Shown here: one piece after another, positions 1 to 4,461 of the stretch
Position numbering within the stretch: the stretch's first letter is position 1
Layout of the letters: each line of letters starts with the position of its first letter
NCBI GenBank assembly: GCA_015490695.1
Contig: WFXK01000090.1
Coordinates: forward strand, 1 to 8,736
Origin: Bacteroidota bacterium
GTDB taxonomy: Bacteria; Bacteroidota; Bacteroidia; SpSt-205; S141-50
Direction of reading: 5' to 3'
DNA length: 8,736 bases
Notes under the pieces: model-generated
Databases searched by the model: none
The model's input: the letters and a program-made list of their open reading frames with translations, nothing else
What the model was told of the DNA's origin: nothing
Position numbers and translations under genes: made by a program

Positions 1-505
1 CTTTAACGGCAACAAAGAAATCTTCAAAAACCCTGGATTGGATTCCTTAGAATACGAGCGTTTTCCTGTTCCGTTCCGTAGAAGGCAATTGCAATGGCGC
101 TTAGAAGGGTATTATACCTTAGGACGCTTTCACACCTTTCGTTTAGCCACCTTAGGGTTTTGGCTACAACAACCCCTTTACTTCGATTCTGACATGGCTT
201 TCGTAGGCGGTCTTCACTCCCTACGAGGCTTTACCGATAACCAATTTTTATTACAACAATACGTTATTGTACAAGCAGACTACCGCATACGCTTAGAACG
301 ACAAAGCTATTTAGGTCCTTTTACTGATTGGGGTTTTTTATGGTATAGAGAAGACTTTTTCCGTACGTTTTCTTTGGGATTGGAGTTAGCCTTGTTGTTA
401 AAGCGGGGTTTTTTGCGGTTTGCTTATGCCATGGGTTCGTTTTATCCGATTCAACTACAGCCTTTGCGAGCCCGTATCCATATTGCTTTTGAAAGCCGTT
501 TTTAA
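1..505 (+). CDS. Omp85/BamA-type outer-membrane beta-barrel protein, 3' end only
   Basis: The reading frame is already open at the left edge (first whole codon at base 2) and runs to TAA at 503-505, so the N-terminus, including any POTRA or passenger part, lies outside the window. About 167 residues are visible. They look like the C-terminal barrel of the bacterial surface antigen family (BamA/TamA/Omp85): alternating aromatic and polar strands, a GGLHSLRGF stretch near bases 205-231 matching the family's G-G-x-x-S-x-R-G-F element, a following VQADYRI strand, and a last strand ending in Phe (FESRF), the usual barrel-insertion signal. The expected place is the outer membrane, in protein insertion or translocation. 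I cannot say whether this is the essential BamA or a paralogue. The next gene follows after 13 nt and may be co-transcribed. Confidence 0.72.
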   Translation, partial: FNGNKEIFKNPGLDSLEYERFPVPFRRRQLQWRLEGYYTLGRFHTFRLATLGFWLQQPLYFDSDMAFVGGLHSLRGFTDNQFLLQQYVIVQADYRIRLERQSYLGPFTDWGFLWYREDFFRTFSLGLELALLLKRGFLRFAYAMGSFYPIQLQPLRARIHIAFESRF

Positions 506-518
506 TTGTTTTGCTTGC

Positions 519-1175
519 ATGTTGCCGCAGCGTTGTACAGCGATGCTACCTCGGTTCCGCTCCCGCTATGAAGTCGTTTGTGCTACTTTAGATCTTCCTT
601 CGGTCTTTGACTATGCTATTGCTATCGCCCCATCCCCTTGTGACTTCCCCAACTACCCCTTCGCAACCACCTACACCGCAAAAACCTTAACCCAATTGAA
701 TGCGCTCCAAAAAAAACTCCGTAAACACCAAAATTACCATAAGCACATTATCCTATTTCCCTTCTGTATGCATAAAGTCTACGGAATTAGGCTGGAATAC
801 TACACTTATTTATTAAAAACTTGGTTTCCGTTTTATCGTATTTGGGTGGATTTAACGCTATTGCCGCAGTGGTTACCACTTTATTTTGAAGCTTGGCGGG
901 TAGATAGCTACCTTTTATTAGAAGAAGGGCAATGGTATACTTTTTATCCTACAGAGCGATTAAGGAAAGAAGAGGTAGTAGGCTTACTCCGAGGCAGGGC
1001 AGCCCATCGCTTACTTCGCCACCTTAAACCCCAACACTTCTCTACAACCCCCTTCCACGACGGCATCCTCCTTAATGACTTGCCCGAAGAATCCCTACAA
1101 ATCCTGCTTCAACATGGCACCATTATCTGTGACCAACACCAACCCTGCCTCTTCTATTTCAACGAGACGCCTTAA
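519..1175 (+). CDS. Hypothetical protein, about 218 aa
   Basis: This is an open frame with coding character that I do not recognise. ATG at 519 gives 218 aa; ATG at 543 (MLPRFRSR...) gives 210 aa and is equally plausible. The frame is open further upstream but would run inside the preceding barrel gene, so I reject a start at 420. The protein is rich in aromatic and basic residues, has no signal peptide or clear membrane helix, and has several Cys, including one close to the C-terminus (DQHQPCLFYF). It contains a His/Lys-rich middle (LRKHQNYHKH) and a late segment PFHDGILLNDLPEE. It lies 13 nt after the barrel gene in the same direction. Base use changes inside the gene: about 600-770 is very C-rich and G-poor, while 820-990 is rich in G and T. 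Confidence 0.6.
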   Translation: MLPQRCTAMLPRFRSRYEVVCATLDLPSVFDYAIAIAPSPCDFPNYPFATTYTAKTLTQLNALQKKLRKHQNYHKHIILFPFCMHKVYGIRLEYYTYLLKTWFPFYRIWVDLTLLPQWLPLYFEAWRVDSYLLLEEGQWYTFYPTERLRKEEVVGLLRGRAAHRLLRHLKPQHFSTTPFHDGILLNDLPEESLQILLQHGTIICDQHQPCLFYFNETP

Positions 1176-1252
1176 CCAGCCGAAGAATCAAAGGTATCTT
1201 AAAAAACTATCCCTTTCTCTTCTAAAGCTTAATCACTTGAGAAAATTTAAGA

Positions 1253-1294
1253 AAAGGGGAGAATCGCTCCTCTAAACCTGAGATTCTCCCCTTT
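1253..1294. terminator. Perfect 13-bp hairpin between convergent genes
   Basis: The arms AAAGGGGAGAATC (1253-1265) and GATTCTCCCCTTT (1282-1294) are exact inverse complements, with a 16-nt loop. Read on the minus strand, the stem is followed by a T-rich tail (TTTTCTTAAATTTT), so it fits best as terminator of the DUF4190 gene ending at 1352. It lies 77 nt beyond the plus-strand gene ending at 1175 and could stop that transcript too, although the plus side has only the three T of the stem and then GG. Confidence 0.6.
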
Positions 1295-1351
1295 GGAAAA
1301 TGCGATTTGAAGTTTACGCTTTTAGCATCTCTGAGACAGCTTCCTTATACC

Positions 1352-1651
1352 TCAGAAGGCTATAGCTGCTGCGATTGAAGCAATAATAATTACCAATAGC
1401 CAGAAAAGCAGAATGTCTAAAATAATTATCAGTCCAGCTATAGCAAACCCTTTTCCTGTCCTACCTCGTGAAGTTTGACCAAGGCCAATAGCGCTGAAAA
1501 TAACTCCTAAGGTCCCGAGGAAAAATGGAAATCCAAAAATTAATAAAAGCAACAATCCGAAAACACTGCATAAGAAACCAGCCAGAACCAACCCACTTAA
1601 TTGCCCTTCAGGTTTTACCTCCTTTGCTATCGCAGTAATAATATATTTCAC
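1352..1651 (-). CDS. DUF4190-type small membrane protein (possibly the 3' half of a split gene)
   Basis: A 99-aa protein made almost entirely of two hydrophobic hairpins. Residues about 20-57 (GLVLAGFLCSVFGLLLL... and LGTLGVIFSAIGL) are followed by a short polar turn GQTSRGRTGKG and a second hydrophobic block at about 68-99. The order (hydrophobic, IG-L-G-Q, R-G-x-G-F-AIAGL, hydrophobic) is that of DUF4190 inner-membrane proteins, whose function is unknown. The listed start is GTG at 1649-1651; there is no ATG near it. The same frame stays open upstream to 1735, adding plausible coding residues (GDVPVKARTAKRF, then RDFQFLP) and overlapping the end of the neighbouring gene by 40 nt. The true protein may therefore begin further upstream or be fused to the neighbour by a frameshift. 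Confidence 0.62.
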   Translation of the reverse strand: MKYIITAIAKEVKPEGQLSGLVLAGFLCSVFGLLLLLIFGFPFFLGTLGVIFSAIGLGQTSRGRTGKGFAIAGLIIILDILLFWLLVIIIASIAAAIAF

Positions 1652-1695
1652 TGGTAAGAACTGAAAATCCCTAAATCGTTTTGCTGTTCTTGCTT

Positions 1696-2052
1696 TTACA
1701 GGAACATCCCCTTTGTAGAACCTTCCCTTTTCTTGTTATAAGTAGTTGGCTCAGATTTTGTTTTGTTTTGTTCTGCTCTGTAAGTACCTATCCTTTCATC
1801 ATAAGAACTCTTAATCTCGGGGTTAAAATTTAAAGACTCATTTCTTAAGTGAACGTATGCTAGAGAGTTTCGGCTAAAGCTTTTGTAGTAGGTGTCTTTC
1901 CAGTTCACATGACGATTAGAAGTGTACATGCGCTTTGCTACTGCGCAATTGCCCAGAATTAACATAACTGCCAGCCCTACTTTGAAGTAACCCCACATAC
2001 TTCTCATAGGCTTTAAAGTTATTTGCCCATAAACGTAGGAAAACCTATTCAT
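1696..2052 (-). CDS. Exported hypothetical protein, 118 aa (possibly the 5' half of a split gene)
   Basis: Not a recognised family. Three in-frame ATGs (2052, 2007, 1998) precede a hydrophobic segment (residues 20-35, GYFKVGLAVMLILGN). M16 or M19 would make a more normal signal peptide than the first Met. Cleavage could be after AVA (residue 39), or Cys36 could be a relaxed lipobox cysteine (ILGNC). The rest is polar, rich in Asn, Lys, Ser and Tyr, and ends in a basic tail (YNKKREGSTKGMFL). It lies 47 nt downstream of the methyltransferase gene and ends 44 nt before the GTG of the DUF4190 gene. The tail encodes an AAAAGGG run (1731 down to 1725) exactly where the DUF4190 frame becomes open, so a one-base indel there would join the two into one protein of about 230 aa. 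Confidence 0.5.
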   Translation of the reverse strand: MNRFSYVYGQITLKPMRSMWGYFKVGLAVMLILGNCAVAKRMYTSNRHVNWKDTYYKSFSRNSLAYVHLRNESLNFNPEIKSSYDERIGTYRAEQNKTKSEPTTYNKKREGSTKGMFL

Positions 2053-2099
2053 ACATCAAAATCAAACCCAAAGTGATATACGTTCAGAGGTAAGTAAAG

Positions 2100-2666
2100 T
2101 TACTTCTTCTTAACTACCCGAAAAACAAACTCTACTTCCTCAAACCCTCCTACCCAAAAACACCATAAACGACTACATACCATTGGAGAGAGATTAGCAA
2201 AAAAATCTATAACTTTCCCCGCGATATTGGCTATCTGAAAGGCTACAGGAGATAGCACACTTTTTTTTAAATAAGGTTGTGCAAACCATCGTAACCGAAC
2301 TTTTTCTATTTCAAAAGGCACTCCTGTATAGCCTCCCTGAAAAGTCGGATTAAAATAATAAGGAAAAGTAATATCAAAACTGCGTTTATGATCTGCATGG
2401 GTAAAACCTCTAGAAAAATGAGGAACACGGATGATGACCAAAGCATTCGGCTTAGCAATCCGATGGATTTCCTTCATCACAGCAAAAGGATTAGAAAGAT
2501 GCTCTAACACATGGTCTGCCTCAATCAAATCAAAGGTATTGTCTTCAAACGGATAAGGAAACTCTTCTAAGTTGTGGACTATGTCGGGATTACAGCGAGG
2601 GTCAATATCTACATTAACATAACCTTGTTTAGGAAAATGCCCACTACCCAGGTTTAATCTTTTCAT
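2100..2666 (-). CDS. Class I SAM-dependent methyltransferase (Methyltransf_11 type)
   Basis: A 188-aa protein whose N-terminus is a clear SAM-binding motif I: LNLGSG (residues 4-9) followed by GYVNVDID (15-22), with the acidic ribose-binding residue at D20 or D22. FDLIEADHVLEHL (45-57) is the motif II/post-II region typical of Methyltransf_11 proteins. IIRVPHFS (78-85) follows at the motif III position, with an unusual HADHKRSFD segment (90-98) after it. The C-terminal third (aromatic, SRLWCFWVGGFEEVEF) probably shapes the acceptor site. Such short enzymes that start directly with the LNLGSG motif often lie in surface-polysaccharide loci, but the acceptor here is unknown. Start ATG is at 2664-2666, with no Shine-Dalgarno sequence. 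A decayed partial copy of this gene lies at 3607-3693. It may head a minus-strand operon with the two genes downstream. Confidence 0.85.
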   Translation of the reverse strand: MKRLNLGSGHFPKQGYVNVDIDPRCNPDIVHNLEEFPYPFEDNTFDLIEADHVLEHLSNPFAVMKEIHRIAKPNALVIIRVPHFSRGFTHADHKRSFDITFPYYFNPTFQGGYTGVPFEIEKVRLRWFAQPYLKKSVLSPVAFQIANIAGKVIDFFANLSPMVCSRLWCFWVGGFEEVEFVFRVVKKK

Positions 2667-3002
2667 TAGGGCAAAATTAACAGAATTTCGTTGTCGCTAA
2701 AGTTCACCAATGATATTACTACCAACCTAAATGCTCAAAAGTTATTTCAACACAATAACAAATCACACATCTATCACACATCTACCTTTTTCAATCTTGC
2801 CTTTGACTCCTATATCTCCACGACATTACTATCTATCCTTTCTATTTGCCCACCACAATACTATCAGACGTTCCCCAGAAACCCTCATTAATCATTCTAT
2901 GTACACCCAGCAAAACCATTTTTAACCACTGCTTTCTACCTCAAACAAAAAGAGGCGAGCATAGGTGCTCGCCTCCTACACTAAATAAATATTTCTTTTA
3001 TT
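2667..3002. other. 336-nt gene-free spacer, strongly depleted of G on the plus strand
   Basis: There is no convincing gene here. The open frames on the plus strand (2691-2891, 2731-2925) are Thr/Asn/Ser/Tyr-rich translations of a C- and A-rich sequence without family features. By hand count, bases 2701-2940 hold about 74 C and only 14 G. The lower-coordinate end is the upstream region of the methyltransferase; the higher end holds the terminator of the lipoprotein gene at 3003. Confidence 0.6.
2942..2975 (-). terminator. Rho-independent terminator of the downstream lipoprotein gene
   Basis: GAGGCGAGCA (2952-2961) and TGCTCGCCTC (2966-2975) form a perfect 10-bp GC-rich stem with a 4-nt TAGG loop. 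Read on the minus strand, it is followed by CTTTTTGTTTG, a proper T tract. It stands 27 nt after the stop of the lipoprotein gene at 3003, so that gene is probably transcribed alone and the methyltransferase needs its own promoter. Confidence 0.88.
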
Positions 3003-3470
3003 TCAACAACCTATAGCGGGGTCTACGGTGTAGCTGGCGTCACCGTCAAAGTTCGTTACTTCAATAGTGATGGTCCATGTGCCTGCGGTTCCTGGCAGCG
3101 TACAGCCCGAAGCAGAGTCGTCACCCACGCCTTTGGTCAGTGTCCTATCCAAGACTACTTTTCCTACTGCATCTTTAATAATCAAGCGGAAGCTACCTCG
3201 GGTGGCTGTGGTGATGTCCATAGCGTACTCTGCTACGGCTTGCGGATTGTACCATTCTATGGTGTTGCTTCCGCTGCCACCTGCGCTTGTTATATCGCCA
3301 TCTCCTGTAGATGGATTCATGTTAAAGGTTACGGGGTAGATGCAGCTGCCGTCGTTTCTTTTTGCTTTGGGGTCGTAATTGCTGGCTTTGGGGTCGGTGC
3401 ACCCTTTGCGCTTGCACCCCACGCCTGCCATTAAGGCAAGTCCTAACAATGCAATGACTATAACGCGCAT
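3003..3470 (-). CDS. Small lipoprotein with one CTDP...DDGSC repeat (paralogue A)
   Basis: A 155-aa protein starting at ATG 3468-3470. A longer frame from TTG at 3497 is rejected because that codon overlaps the promoter's TAnnTTTG box. Residues 1-18 are a hydrophobic signal and Cys19 follows ALMAGVG, a relaxed lipobox, so a lipid-anchored or secreted protein is likely. Residues 22-45 are a single copy of the CTDPxAxNYxPKA...DGSC repeat common in secreted Bacteroidota proteins; its function is not settled. The rest (about 46-155) looks like a beta-sandwich (TWTITIEVTNF, SFRLIIKDAVGKVVLDRTL), with Cys in SGCTLP and as the very last residue, perhaps a disulfide pair. The C-terminal domain is nearly identical to that of the paralogue at 3764-4303: I count three replacements (N/S, D/E, S/T), but about 32 silent changes, so both copies look to be under selection. 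Confidence 0.82.
   Translation of the reverse strand: MRVIVIALLGLALMAGVGCKRKGCTDPKASNYDPKAKRNDGSCIYPVTFNMNPSTGDGDITSAGGSGSNTIEWYNPQAVAEYAMDITTATRGSFRLIIKDAVGKVVLDRTLTKGVGDDSASGCTLPGTAGTWTITIEVTNFDGDASYTVDPAIGC
3336..3407 (-). repeat. Single 72-nt repeat unit in lipoprotein A
   Basis: This stretch encodes residues 22-45, KGCTDPKASNYDPKAK followed by RNDGSCIY. It corresponds to the pair of units in the paralogue at 4097-4240. Its first part matches unit 1 there, and its last two residues (IY) match unit 2, as expected if one unit was lost or gained by recombination between units. Confidence 0.8.
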
Positions 3471-3494
3471 GGTTGAAATAGTTTGGTTACCGCG

Positions 3495-3526
3495 CAAATA
3501 TACAAATTTTATGCCATACGATGCAA
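3495..3526 (-). promoter_or_regulatory. Bacteroidota-type promoter of lipoprotein A
   Basis: On the minus strand, TTG (3526-3524) is followed by a 21-nt spacer and TATATTTG (3502-3495), which fits the Bacteroidota -33/-7 pattern TTG ... TAnnTTTG. Transcription would begin near 3488, leaving a leader of about 20 nt before ATG 3470. The same arrangement stands before the paralogue with only two base differences over 36 nt. Confidence 0.78.
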
Positions 3527-3569
3527 CTGCTTAAAAACTCAGCGAATCAGTACAATAACCTATACCAAA

Positions 3570-3586
3570 GGGAAAAACATTTTCCC
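3570..3586. other. Short perfect inverted repeat
   Basis: GGGAAAA (3570-3576) and TTTTCCC (3580-3586) pair with a 3-nt loop. On the plus strand it is followed by ATGACCTTTTT; on the minus strand there is no T run. It could be a weak terminator or a remnant; with seven AT-rich pairs it could also be chance. Confidence 0.25.
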
Positions 3587-3606
3587 ATGACCTTTTTCTC
3601 CACTCA

Positions 3607-3693
3607 TCAAAAAGTTTTGCCTTCAAAAAGGTAAGGAAGCCCTTCTAAATTGTAAACTATACTGAGATTATAATGAGTAGAAGTAAAAACAAA
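3607..3693 (-). pseudogene. Decayed fragment of the neighbouring methyltransferase gene
   Basis: Bases 3621-3677 align without gaps to 2543-2599 of the intact methyltransferase gene, same strand, with 42 of 57 identical by hand count. Of the 15 differences, 14 are transitions, which is what old homologous sequence shows and chance does not. Translated in the matching frame, the fragment gives THYNLSIVYNLEGLPYLFE against residues 23-41 of the enzyme, 10 of 19 identical. An extra T then brings a TGA stop (3609-3607) where the enzyme continues TFDLIEAD. Upstream, similarity fades after a few codons, with only a shared TTTTCCT. The SAM-binding motif I and all later motifs are missing, so this is a relic with no function as an enzyme. 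It lies downstream of lipoprotein B, just as the intact gene lies downstream of lipoprotein A. Confidence 0.8.
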
Positions 3694-3763
3694 GGAAAAC
3701 AAGAGTAACACTCACCTCCCTGCACGCAACGGTTCTAAAAAAGTTATCGGACATTAACACGTT

Positions 3764-4303
3764 CTAGCAGCCTATAGCGGGGTCTACCGTGTAGGTAGCA
3801 TCACCCTCAAAGTTTGTTACCTCAATAGTAATAGTCCATGTGCCTGCGGTTCCTGGCAGCGTACAGCCCGAAGCAGAGTCGTCACCCACACCTTTGGTTA
3901 GGGTTCTATCCAGTACAACTTTCCCTACAGCATCTTTAATAATCAAACGGAAACTACCTCGGGTTGCCGTAGTGATGTCCATAGCGTATTCTGCTACGGC
4001 TTGCGGATTGTACCACTCTATAGTGTTGCTTCCGCTGCCACCTGCACTTGTTATATCACCGTCTCCTGTGGAAGGACTCATGTTAAAAGTTACAGGATAG
4101 ATACAACTGCCGTCGTCTATGGAGGCTTTGGGGTTGTAATTAGTTGCGTTAGGGTCTGTACATCCTCTATAAACACAACTACCGTCGTCTTTTTTCGCTT
4201 TGGGGTCGTAATTACTGGCTTTGGGGTCGGTGCACCCCTTGCGCTTGCACCCCACGCCTGCCATTAAGGCAATCCCTAATAACGCTGCTACAACGATGCG
4301 CAT
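3764..4303 (-). CDS. Small lipoprotein with two CTDP...DDGSC repeats (paralogue B)
   Basis: A 179-aa protein starting at ATG 4301-4303. Residues 1-18 are hydrophobic and Cys19 follows ALMAGVG, as in paralogue A, so lipid anchoring is likely although the lipobox is not canonical. Two adjacent 24-residue units occupy residues 22-45 (KGCTDPKASNYDPKAK...) and 46-69 (RGCTDPNATNYNPKAS...), both ending in DDGSC plus a hydrophobic residue and Tyr. The acid- and Asn-rich spacing hints at metal or structural cross-linking, but this is not proven. The remaining 110 residues are the same beta-rich domain as in A, ending in Cys. The length differs from A by exactly one unit (179 versus 155). It is transcribed away from the P5C dehydrogenase gene; the starts are 158 nt apart. 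I see no strong terminator after its stop, only a T6 run near 3737-3742 with a 4-bp stem. Confidence 0.85.
   Translation of the reverse strand: MRIVVAALLGIALMAGVGCKRKGCTDPKASNYDPKAKKDDGSCVYRGCTDPNATNYNPKASIDDGSCIYPVTFNMSPSTGDGDITSAGGSGSNTIEWYNPQAVAEYAMDITTATRGSFRLIIKDAVGKVVLDRTLTKGVGDDSASGCTLPGTAGTWTITIEVTNFEGDATYTVDPAIGC
4097..4240 (-). repeat. Two tandem 72-nt coding repeat units in lipoprotein B
   Basis: Two in-frame units of 24 codons each, with the pattern (K/R)GCTDPxAxNYxPKAx then xDDGSCxY. Both units keep both Cys, the CTDP, the NY and the DDGSC. Confidence 0.88.
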
Positions 4304-4327
4304 AACAAAGATGCTTTAGTTACACTG

Positions 4328-4359
4328 CAAAGATACAAATTTTATGCCATGCGATGCAA
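4328..4359 (-). promoter_or_regulatory. Bacteroidota-type promoter of lipoprotein B
   Basis: On the minus strand, TTG (4359-4357), a 21-nt spacer and TATCTTTG (4335-4328). Spacer length and most bases match the promoter of paralogue A. The transcript would start near 4321, 18 nt before ATG 4303. The leader (AACTAAAGCATCTTTGTT) has no Shine-Dalgarno sequence, as is usual in this phylum. Confidence 0.78.
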
Positions 4360-4432
4360 CTGTAGAAAGCAAAGAGGAAACTGAATAAGTACGAGGCTAT
4401 AAAGAAAAACTCGTTTTTTCCCTTAACCTCTT

Positions 4433-4440
4433 TATATTTG
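4433..4440 (+). promoter_or_regulatory. TAnnTTTG box of the P5C dehydrogenase operon
   Basis: TATATTTG stands 21 nt before ATG 4462 and matches the Bacteroidota -7 element. The expected -33 TTTG is poor: only a run of T in tcgttttttc (4411-4420) lies at about the right distance. An AAGGAG (4454-4459) follows, but only 2 nt before ATG 4462, too close for a standard Shine-Dalgarno site; it would suit ATG 4480 (Met7) no better. Confidence 0.55.
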
Positions 4441-4461
4441 TAGCCATCAAATCAAGGAGCT

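Larger units (their letters stand above)
3003..4363 (-). repeat. Tandem duplication of lipoprotein gene plus promoter
   Basis: Copy A spans about 3003-3530 and copy B about 3764-4363. Similarity runs from the last codons through the coding region, the leader and the promoter, and a fainter match continues upstream (gaatcagtac / gaataagtac followed by ctata). The coding parts are about 90% identical by hand count. The 230-nt spacer between them contains the methyltransferase relic. Confidence 0.85.

Noticed and set aside
420..518. N-terminal extension of the hypothetical protein into the barrel gene
   Set aside because: These bases encode the conserved last strands of the barrel in another frame.
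1331..1355. CTGAG...CTCAG inverted repeat over the DUF4190 stop
   Set aside because: Only 5 bp with a 15-nt loop; the hairpin at 1253-1294 is a far better terminator.
2672..2679. TAATTTTG on the minus strand as promoter of the methyltransferase
   Set aside because: It fits TAnnTTTG, but no TTG lies 19-23 nt upstream (the nearest is at 28 nt), and transcription would begin at the start codon itself. Not listed as a feature, although a leaderless transcript cannot be excluded.
2691..2730. Possible further lipoprotein relic upstream of the methyltransferase
   Set aside because: Only an AAAGTTC match and scattered bases are shared with the lipoprotein 3' region; not distinguishable from chance by eye.
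2691..2925. Two overlapping plus-strand open frames of about 65 codons
   Set aside because: They translate to Thr/Ser/Asn/Tyr-rich sequence produced by the C- and A-rich composition, with no recognisable motif and no promoter or start context.
3471..3497. Longer lipoprotein A starting at TTG 3497
   Set aside because: That codon lies in the TATATTTG promoter box, and the extra nine residues have no counterpart in paralogue B.
3067..4267. Plus-strand open frames opposite both lipoprotein genes
   Set aside because: They occur in both copies only because the true genes are duplicated; the minus-strand frames have signal peptides, repeat motifs, promoters and silent substitutions, the opposite strand has none of these.
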